A DNA stretch of 64,000 nt from Streptomyces sp. NBC_01717 (GCF_036248255.1 NZ_CP109178.1:4030001-4094000); one strand, 5' to 3'; positions 10,369 to 20,582 are shown, counted from the first letter of the stretch. A program made the numbers and translations. Notes: generated from the letters alone by a model not told the origin.

Positions 10369-12264
10369 GTGCGCCTCCCCTTCCTGCTCACGCTGCCCCG
10401 GGTACTGCGCCACAGCGCCACGATCGGGGCTGACCTGCCGCCGGACGAGGCCGTGGTCGTCGACCCGCCGGACACACCCCTGCGTGCGGCACTGGCGGCG
10501 GCCACCGCGGGCGACCACGGCCCCGCCCGTGACCTCCTCGCCGCGACCCGCGCGCACGCCCAGTGGGAGCTGAGGGACGGGTACGTCATGCGTCTCGCCG
10601 AGGCCGCGCTGCACAACCCCGGCTGGCTGGACGCGTGGCTGGACGGGGCGCCCGAGGATCCGGACGCGGCCCTGGTCAAGGCCGAGCTCTGTGTCGACCA
10701 GGCCTGGGAGATACGTACGGCGGCTCGCGCCCGGCATGTCTCGCGCGACCAGTTCCAGGCCTTCTTCGCCCTCCTGGAGGACGCGGCCCCGGTGATCGGC
10801 ACGGCGGCCGAACTCAACCCGGCCGACCCGGTCCCCTGGCGCATCGCCCTCACCCACGCACTCGGCAGCCAGGCCCCACGTGCCGTCTTCGACGACTACT
10901 GGGCGGAGGCCATCACCCGCGATCCGCACCACTACGGCTGCCACGCCGCGGCCCTTCAGTACCTGTGCGCGAAGTGGCACGGCTCGCACGAGGAGATGTT
11001 CGCCTTCGCCGAGAGCGCGGCGGACACGGCCCCGCCCGGCTCGAAGCTGCACGCGCTGCCCCTGTCGGCGGCGTTGGAGTACGAGGTCCTCACCACCGGC
11101 CCGACGACCGCCTCCGTCGGCCCCGACCCGTTCGCGCCCCACGTGGCGACCGCCGTCACCCGCGCCCTGGCCCTCTCCGCCGAATACGCCCCGGGCAGCC
11201 GCGAGGCCGCCGGCTTCCGCAACCAGCTGGCCCTGATGCTGCTGCGCCAGGACCGCTGGCAGGACGCCCTCGACACGTTCCGCGCCATCGGCACCGCCGC
11301 CACCAAGTACCCCTGGGCGTACTTCGGCGACGACCCACGCCAGGAGTTCCTCGAGACCCGCTCGGGCGTCCGTATCCATGTCGCGACCAGGACCCCGTTC
11401 TTCGCCCGCCCGTCGCATCCCCACTCCGTACCGGCCACCGGCTGGACGGCGGACGCCCCCTGCGCGCTCGCGATAGCCGCCGCCCGCCCGGAGGACGTGG
11501 CGCAGGCCGCGCTGATGTGCGGCATCTCCCTGCGTACGGCCCCGGCATCGGCGACGCACACGTACATCGAGGCCGTCCCCGACCTCAAGCCGGCCAAGCG
11601 CTCGGTCCTGTCCACGGAGGACCGGCTGACGACGGCGGCCGACAACTTCACCACCGGTGAGAAGTGGCCGACGCTGGTGCTGCGCCGTACCCCCGAGCGC
11701 TGCGGCTTCACCGTGTTCCACAAGGGCAGACCGCTGGCAGCACACGAGTGGAACACCACGTCCCCGGCTCCGGACCACACCACGGTCACCGCCACGGCCG
11801 CCACCTTGTCCCGGCTCTTCGCCGTCGCGGACCCGCGCCCCCTGACCCACATCCTCCGCTCCACCGGCAATCCGCCGCGGCACCAGTCCGACCTGCTGGC
11901 AGCCCTCGCCCTGCCCCCGCTCCCCGCGGACTTCGGCACCCGCCCGGAGATCCTGGACACCCTCCCCGGCGCCCGGGTCCTCACCCGCCGCGGACTGCTC
12001 GCCGGGATGCGCGACACGATGACGACGGAGGACGGCAGCCACCCACCGGCCCCCGGCACCTACGAACCCCGCCCGGCCCGCTGGTGGCTGCTGCGCGTCC
12101 TGGGCCTGCCGCTGTTCACAGCGGCTGCGGCCTACGCCTGGTGGACCCCGGACATCGGCCCGGTCCGGTCGACGCTGTCGACGCTCGCCGCACTGTTCCT
12201 GGCGGGACAGTTGACAGCAGCATGGCGCCGACGGCGGGCACACGCGGGGAAGATGACCCGCTGA
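10369..12264 (+). CDS. Large helical-repeat-like protein with C-terminal membrane segments, function unknown
   Basis: The 631-residue protein starts at GTG 10369 (CGAAGACGTC just upstream, a poor ribosome site). Residues about 40-320 are rich in Ala/Leu helices with TPR-like character (for example DGYVMRLAEAALHNPGWLDAWL and QLALMLLRQDRWQDALDTFRAIG). Two hydrophobic segments lie near the C-terminus (LLRVLGLPLFTAAAAYAWW and LSTLAALFLAGQLTAAW), followed by a basic tail. No enzymatic motif was seen. It lies 18 nt after the preceding membrane-protein gene and converges on truA, the stops being 12 nt apart. The gene belongs to the conserved streptomycete neighbourhood, but its role is not known to me. 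Confidence 0.8.
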   Translation: MRLPFLLTLPRVLRHSATIGADLPPDEAVVVDPPDTPLRAALAAATAGDHGPARDLLAATRAHAQWELRDGYVMRLAEAALHNPGWLDAWLDGAPEDPDAALVKAELCVDQAWEIRTAARARHVSRDQFQAFFALLEDAAPVIGTAAELNPADPVPWRIALTHALGSQAPRAVFDDYWAEAITRDPHHYGCHAAALQYLCAKWHGSHEEMFAFAESAADTAPPGSKLHALPLSAALEYEVLTTGPTTASVGPDPFAPHVATAVTRALALSAEYAPGSREAAGFRNQLALMLLRQDRWQDALDTFRAIGTAATKYPWAYFGDDPRQEFLETRSGVRIHVATRTPFFARPSHPHSVPATGWTADAPCALAIAAARPEDVAQAALMCGISLRTAPASATHTYIEAVPDLKPAKRSVLSTEDRLTTAADNFTTGEKWPTLVLRRTPERCGFTVFHKGRPLAAHEWNTTSPAPDHTTVTATAATLSRLFAVADPRPLTHILRSTGNPPRHQSDLLAALALPPLPADFGTRPEILDTLPGARVLTRRGLLAGMRDTMTTEDGSHPPAPGTYEPRPARWWLLRVLGLPLFTAAAAYAWWTPDIGPVRSTLSTLAALFLAGQLTAAWRRRRAHAGKMTR

Positions 12265-12276
12265 GCCCGATCCGCC

Positions 12277-13131
12277 TCAGCAGCATCCTCGTCCCGGCAG
12301 CGACCGCACATTGCGCGCCTCCTTGTTGCGCGCGGCAAGCAACTCATCGGCCGGGTAGGCGACTTCCTCCAGCGTCAGGCCGTGCGGCCGCACCACATGC
12401 ACTCCCGGATCCCGCACCCCGGCAGCCAGTACCTGAGCGGGCCACGGGTCGGGGCGGCGCCCGTCGCCCACGAACAGCATCGCCCCCACCAGCGCACGCA
12501 CCATGTTGTGGCAGAAGGCATCGGCCTGCACGGTCCCCGTGACGACCCCGGACTCCGCGTCCCGTACCCAACTCAGCTTCTGCAGCGTACGGATGGTCGT
12601 CGCGCCCTCGCGCTTCTTGCAGTACGCGGCGAAATCGTGTTCCCCGAGCATCCGGGCCGACGCCGCATTCATCGCGTCCACATCCAACGGCCGGTCGTGC
12701 CAGAGCACATGACCACGCGTCAGCGGGTCGACCCCACCGGGCCGGTCGGAGACCCGGTACGCGTAACGCCGCCACAACGCGGAGAATCGCGCGTTGAACC
12801 CCACCGGCGCCTCGGCCACCCGCCAGATCCGTACGTCGGGTGCCATCCGCCCGGCCATCCGCCGCAGGAGCAGCTCGCCGTGCTCGGCCCACACCTCGGC
12901 CGGCAGGTCGACATGCGCGACCTGGCCACGGGCGTGCACCCCGGCGTCGGTGCGCCCGGCGACCGTCAGATCGTACGTCCGCGACGACCTCGTCACGGTC
13001 CGCAGCGCGTCCTCGATCTCCCCCTGCACCGTGCGCCGGGCGGTCTGCTTCGCCCAGCCGGAAAAATCCTTGCCGTCGTACGCAAGGTCCAGCCGTACCC
13101 GCACGAACCCGGGCTCTACTTCGTCACTCAC
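12277..13131 (-). CDS. truA: tRNA pseudouridine(38-40) synthase
   Basis: It converts uridines 38-40 of the tRNA anticodon arm to pseudouridine. The 284-residue protein has the catalytic motif [10 protein letters not shown] with Asp62, the N-terminal [31 protein letters not shown] and [14 protein letters not shown]. Start ATG at 13131. It lies downstream of rplQ on the same strand but is separated from it by a strong hairpin at 13163-13200, so it may be read by its own promoter or by readthrough. Confidence 0.95.
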   Translation of the reverse strand: MSDEVEPGFVRVRLDLAYDGKDFSGWAKQTARRTVQGEIEDALRTVTRSSRTYDLTVAGRTDAGVHARGQVAHVDLPAEVWAEHGELLLRRMAGRMAPDVRIWRVAEAPVGFNARFSALWRRYAYRVSDRPGGVDPLTRGHVLWHDRPLDVDAMNAASARMLGEHDFAAYCKKREGATTIRTLQKLSWVRDAESGVVTGTVQADAFCHNMVRALVGAMLFVGDGRRPDPWPAQVLAAGVRDPGVHVVRPHGLTLEEVAYPADELLAARNKEARNVRSLPGRGCC

Positions 13132-13162
13132 CCAACGATCCTCTCAAGCCTGAACATACGGA

Positions 13163-13200
13163 ACGGGCCCGCACCGCCCCGAAGGGTGGTGCGGGCCCGT
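13163..13200 (-). terminator. Hairpin between rplQ and truA
   Basis: A 13-bp perfect outer stem (ACGGGCCCGCACC and its complement) continues inward with one G-U pair to a CGAA loop. It begins 18 nt after the rplQ stop, which fits the end of the rpsM-rplQ operon. Confidence 0.85.
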
Positions 13201-13218
13201 CCAGTGGTCTCAGAACGC

Positions 13219-13737
13219 TCAGGCGTCCTTGGACTCCTCCGCCGGAGCGGCGTCCTCGGTGGACTCGGCCGGGGCCGCGTCCTTCTTGAGGGAGTCTTCC
13301 TTGACCGCACGCTTCGTCGCGGCCTCGGCCTCACCGGTGGCCTGCTGCGCCACGGTCAGCGCCTCGACCAGCTCGATGACGGCCATCGGGGCGTTGTCAC
13401 CACGACGGTTGCCGATCTTGGTGATGCGCGTGTAACCACCGGGGCGGTTCTCGTAGCGCGGGGCGATCTCGGTGAACAGCGTGTGCACGATGCCCTTGTC
13501 CGTGATCGACTGCAGAACCAGGCGACGGTTGTGGATGTCGCCCTTCTTCGCCTTGGTGATCAGACGCTCGGCGACCGGACGCAGGCGGCGAGCCTTGGCC
13601 TCGGTCGTCGTGATGCGGCCGTGCTCGAACAGCGACTTCGCGAGGTTCGCGAGAAGCAGACGCTCGTGCGCGGCGCTGCCGCCCAGACGGGCACCCTTTG
13701 CGGGACGCGGCATGGTGTTTCTCCTTGTGTGCTGCAC
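13219..13737 (-). CDS. rplQ: 50S ribosomal protein L17
   Basis: The 172-residue protein starts [25 protein letters not shown] and contains the conserved core [20 protein letters not shown] and [23 protein letters not shown]. Beyond about residue 120 it has an Ala/Glu/Lys-rich tail of about 50 residues, usual in actinobacteria and absent from E. coli. It is the last gene of the rpsM-rpsK-rpsD-rpoA-rplQ series, separated from rpoA by 155 nt packed with hairpins. Confidence 0.97.
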   Translation of the reverse strand: MQHTRRNTMPRPAKGARLGGSAAHERLLLANLAKSLFEHGRITTTEAKARRLRPVAERLITKAKKGDIHNRRLVLQSITDKGIVHTLFTEIAPRYENRPGGYTRITKIGNRRGDNAPMAVIELVEALTVAQQATGEAEAATKRAVKEDSLKKDAAPAESTEDAAPAEESKDA

Positions 13738-13765
13738 CGGCCGTATCAGGTACCGGTGTCAGTTC

Positions 13766-13885
13766 CCGTGAAGCGGCCGCCTCACGGAAGATCATGGGCC
13801 GTCGGGGCTCATCGAGCCCGTCCGGCGATCGAGGCCGGAGCCTCACCCCGGTCGGGGTGCCCGGAAATCCGGGCACCCCGACCGG
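13766..13885 (-). other. Cluster of four stem-loops in the rpoA-rplQ spacer
   Basis: In transcription order the hairpins are 13885-13848 (perfect 18-bp stem, 2-nt loop), 13839-13821 (TCCGGC/GCCGGA), 13819-13805 (GGGCTC/GAGCCC) and 13787-13766 (CCGTGA-A-GCGG with CCGC-C-TCACGG). They fill most of the 155-nt spacer between the rpoA stop and the rplQ start. No U-tract follows any of them. Partial termination, RNA processing or stabilisation of the rpoA mRNA are all possible. Confidence 0.75.
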
Positions 13886-13892
13886 AGACGTA

Positions 13893-14915
13893 CTAGTACT
13901 GCTCGGTCTCGACGAAGCCCGCGTCCGCGTCGTCGTCGGCGCCGAAGGCGTCGGCAGCGGCGGTCGGGTCGAATCCGGGCGGGCTGTCCTTGAGCGCCAG
14001 GCCCATACCGGCCAGCTTCGCCTTGACCTCGTCGATCGACTTCGCACCGAAGTTGCGGATGTCGAGCAGGTCGGCCTCGGAACGAGCGACGAGCTCACCC
14101 ACGGAGTGGATGCCCTCACGCTTGAGGCAGTTGTACGAACGGACCGTGAGCTCGAGCTCCTCGATCGGCAGCGCCAGATCGGCGGCGAGCGCGGCGTCCG
14201 TCGGGGACGGGCCCATGTCGATGCCCTCGGCATCGATGTTGAGCTCGCGCGCCAGACCGAACAGCTCGACCAGGGTCTTACCGGCCGACGCCATGGCGTC
14301 ACGGGGACGCATGGCCTGCTTGGTCTCGACGTCGACGATCAGCTTGTCGAAGTCGGTGCGCTGCTCGACACGGGTCGCCTCGACCTTGTACGTGACCTTG
14401 AGCACCGGCGAGTAGATGGAGTCGACCGGGATACGGCCGATCTCCTGGCCCGCCTGCTTGTTCTGGACGGCGGAGACGTAGCCGCGACCGCGCTCGACGG
14501 TCAGCTCCATCTCCAGCTTGCCCTTGCTGTTCAGCGTGGCCAGGACCAGGTCCGGGTTGTGGACCTCGACACCGGCCGGCGGGGCGATGTCAGCAGCGGT
14601 CACCAGGCCGGGACCCTGCTTGCGCAGGTACATCACGACCGGCTCGTCGTGCTCCGAGGAGACGACCAGCTGCTTGATGTTGAGGATGAGGTCGGTGACG
14701 TCCTCCTTGACGCCCGGCACGGTGGTGAACTCGTGCAGGACACCGTCGATCCGGATGCTGGTGACAGCAGCGCCGGGGATCGAGGAGAGGAGCGTACGGC
14801 GGAGAGAGTTACCGAGGGTGTAGCCGAAGCCCGGCTCCAGCGGCTCGATCACGAACCGGGAGCGGAACTCGTCAACGACCTCTTCGGTCAGCGAGGGACG
14901 CTGAGCGATAAGCAT
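13893..14915 (-). CDS. rpoA: DNA-directed RNA polymerase subunit alpha
   Basis: The 340-residue subunit directs assembly of the polymerase core. The N-terminal domain (1-230) contains the family motifs [31 protein letters not shown] and ENRGRGYVS-like [10 protein letters not shown]. The C-terminal domain contains [19 protein letters not shown] and [14 protein letters not shown], which contacts UP elements and activators. The tail FVETEQY is typical of streptomycetes. Start ATG at 14915, 109 nt after the rpsD stop. Confidence 0.98.
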   Translation of the reverse strand: MLIAQRPSLTEEVVDEFRSRFVIEPLEPGFGYTLGNSLRRTLLSSIPGAAVTSIRIDGVLHEFTTVPGVKEDVTDLILNIKQLVVSSEHDEPVVMYLRKQGPGLVTAADIAPPAGVEVHNPDLVLATLNSKGKLEMELTVERGRGYVSAVQNKQAGQEIGRIPVDSIYSPVLKVTYKVEATRVEQRTDFDKLIVDVETKQAMRPRDAMASAGKTLVELFGLARELNIDAEGIDMGPSPTDAALAADLALPIEELELTVRSYNCLKREGIHSVGELVARSEADLLDIRNFGAKSIDEVKAKLAGMGLALKDSPPGFDPTAAADAFGADDDADAGFVETEQY

Positions 14916-15024
14916 GCTTGGATCCTTCAGTCGTGGGCGCCCACTATTTGACGCCCCCAGATACTGACAAGGGTACGGGCGGCACGACCCGAAAGAGCCG
15001 TACCGCCCGGACCCACGAGCTCTC

Positions 15025-15651
15025 CTACTTGGAGTAGAGCTCGACGATCAGCTGCTCCTGCACCTGGGTGTCGATCACCTGGCGCTCGGGCAGGGAGTGC
15101 ACGAGGATCCGCATCGTCGACGGCACGGCTTCGAGCCATGCCGGAACGGTGCGCTCGCCGGCCTCGGCCTGGGCCACCTGGAAGGGGGTCAGGGCCTTGG
15201 ACTTCTGGCGGACCTCGATGACGTCGTTCGCGGCGACGCGGGCCGACGGAATGTCGGTCTTCGTGCCGTTCACGGCGATGTGTCCGTGACGCACCAGCTG
15301 ACGGGCGTGGTCGCGGGACTTGGCGAAGCCGGCCCGGTAGACCACGTTGTCGAGGCGGGTCTCAAGGATGCGCAGAAGGTTCTCACCGGTCTTGCCGGAC
15401 TTCTGGTTCGCTTCCTTGTAGTAGTTCACGAACTGCTTTTCAAGGACACCGTAGATCCGCGAGCACTTCTGCTTCTCACGAAGCTGAAGAAGGTACTCGC
15501 TGTCCTTGGTGCGCCCGCGTCCGTGCTCACCCGGGGGGTAAGGACGGATCTCGATCGGGCACTTCGCGCTCTCGCACTTGCTGCCCTTAAGGAACAGCTT
15601 CTGCTTCTCCCGACGGCAACGCTTGCAGTCGGCCCCGGTGTATCGCGCCAT
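15025..15651 (-). CDS. rpsD: 30S ribosomal protein S4, zinc-binding (C+) form
   Basis: This primary 16S rRNA-binding protein has 208 residues. The N-terminus carries four cysteines, C9, C12, C26 and C31, the zinc-knuckle arrangement of C+ S4 proteins. The S4 RNA-binding domain follows ([27 protein letters not shown]). It starts at ATG 15651, 29 nt after the rpsK stop. The 109-nt spacer toward rpoA holds alternative GC stems (for example GGTACGG/CCGTACC). Confidence 0.97.
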   Translation of the reverse strand: MARYTGADCKRCRREKQKLFLKGSKCESAKCPIEIRPYPPGEHGRGRTKDSEYLLQLREKQKCSRIYGVLEKQFVNYYKEANQKSGKTGENLLRILETRLDNVVYRAGFAKSRDHARQLVRHGHIAVNGTKTDIPSARVAANDVIEVRQKSKALTPFQVAQAEAGERTVPAWLEAVPSTMRILVHSLPERQVIDTQVQEQLIVELYSK

Positions 15652-15680
15652 TTTCCAGTTGTCTCCGTTGCTTCAGTGCG

Positions 15681-16085
15681 TCAGACGCGACGGCGCTTGG
15701 GCGGCCGGCATCCGTTGTGCGGAGTGGGGGTGACGTCCTGGATCGAACCGACCTCGAGGCCCGTGGCCTGGAGGGAGCGGATCGCGGTCTCGCGGCCGGA
15801 GCCCGGACCCTTCACGAAGACGTCCACCTTGCGCATGCCGTGCTCCTGCGCGCGGCGGGCGGCCGACTCGGCGGCCATCTGCGCGGCGAAGGGGGTGGAC
15901 TTGCGCGAGCCCTTGAAGCCGACGTGGCCGGCGGAGGCCCAGGAGATCACGTTGCCCGCGGGGTCCGTGATCGAGACGATCGTGTTGTTGAACGTGCTCT
16001 TGATGTGCGCGTGGCCGTGAGCGACGTTCTTCTTTTCCTTGCGACGCACCTTCTTGGCTGCGCCCTGACGACCCTTGGGGGGCAT
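15681..16085 (-). CDS. rpsK: 30S ribosomal protein S11
   Basis: The 134-residue platform protein contains [21 protein letters not shown], the core [14 protein letters not shown] and the C-terminal tail [16 protein letters not shown]. Length and order (rpsM-rpsK-rpsD-rpoA) are standard. Start ATG 16085; a 105-nt spacer separates it from rpsM. Confidence 0.97.
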   Translation of the reverse strand: MPPKGRQGAAKKVRRKEKKNVAHGHAHIKSTFNNTIVSITDPAGNVISWASAGHVGFKGSRKSTPFAAQMAAESAARRAQEHGMRKVDVFVKGPGSGRETAIRSLQATGLEVGSIQDVTPTPHNGCRPPKRRRV

Positions 16086-16190
16086 GTCTTGACTCCAGAT
16101 GGAGAGGGGAGGTGATCGGTCCTACAGCGAAGACCGCTGGATGCTGCAACGGCCCGGGGATCCGGACTGCCGCAGTGCGTCCGCTGAGGA

Positions 16191-16571
16191 CTACTTCTTG
16201 CCCGGCTTCTTCTTACCGGCGATCGCGCGACGCGGGCCCTTGCGGGTACGAGCGTTCGTGCTGGTGCGCTGGCCGTGGACCGGAAGGCCACGACGGTGAC
16301 GCAGACCCTGGTAGCAGCCGATCTCGACCTTGCGGCGGATGTCGGCCTGAATCTCGCGGCGGAGGTCACCCTCGGTGCGGAGGTTGGCGTCCACGTACTC
16401 GCGGATCTTGACCAGGTCCTCTTCGGCCAGGTCACGAACGCGGGTGTTCGGGTTCACACCCGTGGTGGCAAGGATCTCCTTGGACCGGGTGCGCCCGATA
16501 CCGAAGACGTAGGTGAGGGCGACCTCCACGCGCTTTTCGCGCGGGATGTCAACACCTGAAACGCGTGCCAT
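16191..16571 (-). CDS. rpsM: 30S ribosomal protein S13
   Basis: The 126-residue head protein contacts the P-site tRNA and bridges to the large subunit. It begins [26 protein letters not shown] and ends in the basic tail [17 protein letters not shown], with [15 protein letters not shown] before it. The 197-nt spacer upstream (after rpmJ) is long for this operon and may carry a promoter, although no clear boxes were found. Confidence 0.97.
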   Translation of the reverse strand: MARVSGVDIPREKRVEVALTYVFGIGRTRSKEILATTGVNPNTRVRDLAEEDLVKIREYVDANLRTEGDLRREIQADIRRKVEIGCYQGLRHRRGLPVHGQRTSTNARTRKGPRRAIAGKKKPGKK

Positions 16572-16768
16572 TCAATGGCTCCAGTTGTTATTTCGGGGGT
16601 CTTCCGCAGTGCCACTCCCGGCCGCCGACCGCTCCGTGGAAGGAGAGGTGGTACGTCCGGGTCCCCGGCCCCCGCCGGAGGTGTCGTCAGCCGTGGCTTG
16701 GACGGGCTCTGCGTATGTACGTATTACGTGCGTCGCGCGAAGTGCTGCGAGATGCAGGGGGTCTTGCG

Positions 16769-16882
16769 TCAGCCCTGGCGCTGCTTGTGGCGCAGGTTGT
16801 CGCAGATGACCATGACCCGACCGTGACGGCGGATCACCTTGCACTTGTCGCAGATCTTCTTGACGCTCGGCTTGACCTTCAT
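16769..16882 (-). CDS. rpmJ: 50S ribosomal protein L36, zinc-binding (C+) form
   Basis: The 37-codon frame reads [20 protein letters not shown] and continues to the end HKQRQG, the complete L36 sequence. Cys11, Cys14, Cys27 and His32 form the zinc ribbon. It lies between infA and rpsM, its usual place. It is easy to miss because of its size. Confidence 0.96.
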   Translation of the reverse strand: MKVKPSVKKICDKCKVIRRHGRVMVICDNLRHKQRQG

Positions 16883-16942
16883 GGGATGTCAGGTTCTCCG
16901 GGTCAGTGCCACCACCCCGCCGAAGCAGGGCGCGGGCAAGAT

Positions 16943-17164
16943 CTACTTGTATCGGTAGACGATCCGGCCACGCGTCAGGTCGTACGGAGAGAGCTCCACC
17001 ACGACCCGGTCGTCCGGGAGGATACGGATGTAGTGCATCCGCATCTTGCCGGAGATGTGCGCGAGGACCTTGTGACCGTTCTGGAGTTCCACCTTGAACA
17101 TGGCGTTCGGGAGGGACTCGATCACGGTGCCCTCAATTTCGATGGCACCTTGCTTCTTGGCCAC
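16943..17164 (-). CDS. infA: Translation initiation factor IF-1
   Basis: The 73-residue S1/OB-fold factor occupies the 30S A site during initiation. The sequence [20 protein letters not shown] and the end [11 protein letters not shown] are diagnostic. The start is GTG at 17164 (GAAAGGCGAAGC just upstream); a longer frame to 17221 has no homology. A candidate -10 box TAGACT lies at 17245-17250 and a TTGACG at 17277-17282, but their 26-bp spacing is too long to be one promoter. Confidence 0.96.
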   Translation of the reverse strand: MAKKQGAIEIEGTVIESLPNAMFKVELQNGHKVLAHISGKMRMHYIRILPDDRVVVELSPYDLTRGRIVYRYK

Positions 17165-17439
17165 GCTTCGCCTTTCGAATCGGCTACCTTGATCGACCCT
17201 CTGCCCCGTATGTGGACACACGGATGCACGAGAGCCGACGAGTCAGTCTACGTCAGCGGACCCCAAAAGACGAATCCGTCAAGTTTGCCCACCAGAGTAG
17301 ATCCTTAGACCTGCCCGGGCGCGCGTTCTCAGCCGATGGGGTCTCCCCTGGTCATTGAGACCTTGGGGAAGGGTGCGACGCCGCTTCCATGCCGACCCCT
17401 CCCCCAGCAGCCCTCGCGGGCTCGGCACCGGGTGGGCGA

Positions 17440-18276
17440 TCAGCCCAGCGGATCCGGCGCCGCCTCGATGCCGTACTGCGCGAGCTTCGCGCGGCCGCAG
17501 TCGGGGGCCGTCAGGACCAGGGGGCCCTGCTCGGTGAGGGCGATCGAGTGCTCCCAGTGGGAGGACCAGGTGCCGTCCGTCGTGATGACCGTCCAGTCGT
17601 CCTGGAGCACCTCGGTCTGCGCCGTACCGAGCGAGACCATCGGCTCGATCGCCAGGCAGACGCCGGGCACGAGCTTGATGCCCTTGCCGCGCTTGCGCGC
17701 GACATAGTTCAGCAGGTGCGGGTCCATGTGCATCTCGGTGCCGATGCCGTGGCCGCCGTAGTCCTCGATGATCCCGTACTTGCCGGTGGCCGGGCGGGGC
17801 TGGCGGCGGATGTAGGACTCGATCGCCTTCGAGATGTCGACGAGGCGGTTGTTCACCTTCATCGCGGCGATCCCGGCCCACATGGATTCCTCGGTCACCC
17901 GGGACAGCTCGACGAGCTCCGGAGCGTGACCGGTGCCGACGAACGCGGTGTACGCGGCGTCGCCGTGCCAGCCGTCGACGATCGCGCCGGCGTCGATGGA
18001 GATGATGTCGCCGTCCTTGAGGACGGTCTTGTCGTCCGGGATGCCGTGGACGACGACCTCGTTGACCGAGGTGCAGATGGTCGCGGGGAACCCGCCGTAC
18101 CCGAGGAAGTTCGACTTCGCACCGTGGTCGGCGATCACCTTGCGCGCGACCTGGTCCAGGTCCTGGGTGGTGGCACCGGGCACCGCCGCCTCCCGCGTGG
18201 CCGCGTGAATGGCAGCGACCACCAGCCCTGCCTCACGCATCTTCGCGATCTGCTCGGGGGTCTTGATCTGCACCAT
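17440..18276 (-). CDS. map: Methionine aminopeptidase, type I
   Basis: It removes the initiator Met from nascent proteins with a two-metal centre. The 278-residue protein has the metal ligands in IDAGAIVDGWHGDAAYT (two Asp), GGHGIGTEMH (His), LAIEPMV (Glu) and WEHSIAL (Glu). Start ATG 18276, with GAGAGG about 10 nt upstream; the next codon is GTG and could also be used. A longer frame to 18351 is not supported. It lies between adk and infA, as in other actinobacteria, with a hairpin between adk and map. Confidence 0.95.
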   Translation of the reverse strand: MVQIKTPEQIAKMREAGLVVAAIHAATREAAVPGATTQDLDQVARKVIADHGAKSNFLGYGGFPATICTSVNEVVVHGIPDDKTVLKDGDIISIDAGAIVDGWHGDAAYTAFVGTGHAPELVELSRVTEESMWAGIAAMKVNNRLVDISKAIESYIRRQPRPATGKYGIIEDYGGHGIGTEMHMDPHLLNYVARKRGKGIKLVPGVCLAIEPMVSLGTAQTEVLQDDWTVITTDGTWSSHWEHSIALTEQGPLVLTAPDCGRAKLAQYGIEAAPDPLG

Positions 18277-18356
18277 TACGCGGCGCCTCTCTGCATCGGA
18301 CGGGTATCGAAGGGTGACGGATGCTGCGGCGTACTCCACGATACGGCGCAAACAGA

Positions 18357-18390
18357 GCCGGCCGCGGCGCCCAAGGACGCCGCGGCCGGC
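18357..18390 (-). terminator. Hairpin between adk and map
   Basis: A perfect 13-bp GC stem (GCCGGCCGCGGCG and complement) with an 8-nt loop, 24 nt past the adk stop. No U-tract follows. It implies that map is at least partly independent of secY-adk. Confidence 0.75.
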
Positions 18391-18414
18391 TGTACAGCTA
18401 CTACGGGTGTTTCC

Positions 18415-19074
18415 TCAGTCCTCGCCGGACTTCTTGAGGGCCTCCATCGCCCGCTCGGTCACGTCCGTGACCTTGCCGAGCGCGGAGATCGTGACCACCA
18501 GGCCCTGGGACCGGTAGTAGTCGATGATCGGCTCGGTCTGCGTGTGGTAGACCTCGAGCCGGGTGCGGACCGTGTCCTCCGTGTCGTCGTCACGCTGGTA
18601 CAGCTCGCCGCCGCAGATGTCGCAGACACCCTCGGTCTTCGGCTGGTTGTACGTGACGTGGAAGACGTGCGAACCGTCGTTCCGGCAGATGCGGCGGCCG
18701 GCAATGCGCTTGACCACCTCGTCCTCGGGGACCTCCAGGTCCAGGACCGCGTCCAGCTTGGCGCCCTCGTCCTTGAGCATCGCGTCAAGGGCCTCGGCCT
18801 GTCCCACGTTGCGGGGGAAGCCGTCGAGCAGGAAGCCGTTCGCGGCGTCCGGCTGGGCCATGCGGTCCTTGGCCATCCCGATGGTGACCTCGTCCGGCAC
18901 CAGCTGGCCTGCGTCCATGTAGGCGCGGGCCTGCTTGCCAAGGTCAGTGCCCTGGCTGATGTTGGCGCGGAAGAGGTCGCCCGTGGAGATCTGCGGAATC
19001 GACAGGTTCTTGGCAAGGTACGCAGCCTGCGTTCCCTTGCCGGCACCGGGCGGCCCGACGAGGACGATTCGCAT
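18415..19074 (-). CDS. adk: Adenylate kinase, zinc-lid type
   Basis: It interconverts ATP + AMP and 2 ADP. The 219-residue protein begins [17 protein letters not shown] (P-loop) and contains [14 protein letters not shown] long LID carries four cysteines, CRNDGSH preceded by RRI and then [14 protein letters not shown], consistent with a structural zinc. Its ATG overlaps the secY stop by one base (TGATG), so the two are translationally coupled. Confidence 0.96.
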   Translation of the reverse strand: MRIVLVGPPGAGKGTQAAYLAKNLSIPQISTGDLFRANISQGTDLGKQARAYMDAGQLVPDEVTIGMAKDRMAQPDAANGFLLDGFPRNVGQAEALDAMLKDEGAKLDAVLDLEVPEDEVVKRIAGRRICRNDGSHVFHVTYNQPKTEGVCDICGGELYQRDDDTEDTVRTRLEVYHTQTEPIIDYYRSQGLVVTISALGKVTDVTERAMEALKKSGED

Positions 19075-20393
19075 CAGCGGAGGAACCCTTCGTAATTGCG
19101 CTGCTGGAGCTGACTCTCAATCTGCTTCACGGTCTCCAGACCCACACCCACGATGATGAGGATGCTCGTCCCGCCGAACGGGAAGTTCTGGTTAGCGCCA
19201 CCGAAGCCTGCCAACGCCATCGTCGGCACCAGAGCGATCAGACCCAGGTACAGCGAGCCCGGCCAAGTAATCCTGTTGAGCACGTAGCTCAGGTACTCGG
19301 CAGTAGGTCGACCAGCCCGGATACCCGGGATGAAGCCACCATACTTCTTCATGTTGTCGGCGACTTCCTCGGGGTTGAACGAAATCGCCACATAGAAGAA
19401 GGCGAAGAAGACGATCAACAGGAAGTACGCCGTGATGTAGTACGGGTGGTCGCCCTTGACGAAGTGGTCCTTGATCCATGTGGCCCAGCCCGCCGTGGAG
19501 TTGGAGAACTGGACGATCAGGGCCGGGATGTAGAGCAGCGAAGAAGCGAAGATGACGGGAATCACACCCGCCTGATTCACCTTCAGCGGGATGTACGTGG
19601 ACGTACCCCCGTAGGACCTGCGGCCGATCATGCGCTTCGCGTACTGCACCGGAATCCGGCGCTGGGCCTGCTCGACGAAGACCACGAGGGCCACCATCAC
19701 GAAGCCGACCAGGATGACGGTGCCGAACTCGATCCAGCCGTCGGCCAGCTTGCCACTCTGCTTGATGGCCCACAGGGCGCCGGGGAAGCTGGCGGCGATC
19801 GAGATGAACATCAGGATCGACATGCCGTTGCCGATGCCGCGGTCGGTGATGAGCTCACCGAGCCACATGACGGCGGCGGTGCCCGCGGTCATCGTGACCA
19901 CCATGACGATGGTCGTGAAGATGGAGTGGTTCGGGACGATCTGGTCGGCGACCGGGCAGCCGCTGAACAGTGCCCCGCTGGTGGCGGTGGCCACCAGGCC
20001 GGTGCCCTGGAGGATGGCGAGCGCGACGGTCAGATAACGCGTGTACTGCGTGATCTTGGCCTGGCCGGACTGCCCCTCCTTCTTGAGCGCCTCGAGTCGG
20101 GGAATGACCACGGTCAGCAACTGAAGAATGATGCTGGCCGTGATGTACGGCATGATGCCGAGCGCGAAGATCGTGATCTGCAGCAGTGCACCACCGCTGA
20201 ACATGTTCACCAGGCCGAAGAGGCTGTTGTTGCCCTTACTTGCCTGGTCAACACAGGTCTGGACGTTCTCGTAGCTCACTCCCGGTACCGGGATGTGTGC
20301 CCCGAGCCGGTAGAGCACGATGATGCCGAGCGTGAAGAGCAGCTTCTTGCGCAGGTCGGGCGTCTTGAACGCCCGGGCGAACGCGGTGAGCAC
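19074..20393 (-). CDS. secY: Preprotein translocase subunit SecY
   Basis: This is the channel of the Sec translocon. The 439-residue protein has ten predicted membrane segments. Landmarks are [20 protein letters not shown] at the N-terminus, the [15 protein letters not shown] segment, [10 protein letters not shown] in the cytoplasmic loop and [12 protein letters not shown] in the C-terminal half. The start is GTG 20393 with GGAGG 7 nt upstream. It follows rplO, but a perfect hairpin (20549-20582) and about 220 nt separate them, so a secY promoter is likely. TTGACT at about 20460 on the minus strand is one candidate -35 box. Confidence 0.97.
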   Translation of the reverse strand: MLTAFARAFKTPDLRKKLLFTLGIIVLYRLGAHIPVPGVSYENVQTCVDQASKGNNSLFGLVNMFSGGALLQITIFALGIMPYITASIILQLLTVVIPRLEALKKEGQSGQAKITQYTRYLTVALAILQGTGLVATATSGALFSGCPVADQIVPNHSIFTTIVMVVTMTAGTAAVMWLGELITDRGIGNGMSILMFISIAASFPGALWAIKQSGKLADGWIEFGTVILVGFVMVALVVFVEQAQRRIPVQYAKRMIGRRSYGGTSTYIPLKVNQAGVIPVIFASSLLYIPALIVQFSNSTAGWATWIKDHFVKGDHPYYITAYFLLIVFFAFFYVAISFNPEEVADNMKKYGGFIPGIRAGRPTAEYLSYVLNRITWPGSLYLGLIALVPTMALAGFGGANQNFPFGGTSILIIVGVGLETVKQIESQLQQRNYEGFLR

Positions 20394-20548
20394 GGTGCCT
20401 CCTGCGACCCCCGCGCAGAGCGAGAGGTGACGGTCTTGAGGATCGACGAATACGTAACAGTCAAAGATTCCCGGGCGTGTGCCCAGGGGTTACCACAGCA
20501 ACAGTGCTGGCCACCTTACCGGCGACCATGCCCCCCTAGGAACGACCA

Positions 20549-20582
20549 ACCGGGGATGCCCCAAATAAGAGGCATCCCCGGT
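20549..20582 (-). terminator. Hairpin between rplO and secY
   Basis: A perfect 12-bp stem (ACCGGGGATGCC and complement) with a 10-nt A-rich loop, 34 nt past the rplO stop. It probably ends or attenuates the spc-type operon before secY. Confidence 0.8.

Noticed and set aside
10270..12243. Long minus-strand open frame opposite the 631-residue gene
   Set aside because: Codon third-position pattern and hydrophobic segments favour the plus-strand gene.
17245..17282. TTGACG and TAGACT upstream of infA as one promoter
   Set aside because: The spacing is 26 bp, too long for a sigma-70-type promoter; each could belong to a different, weaker promoter.
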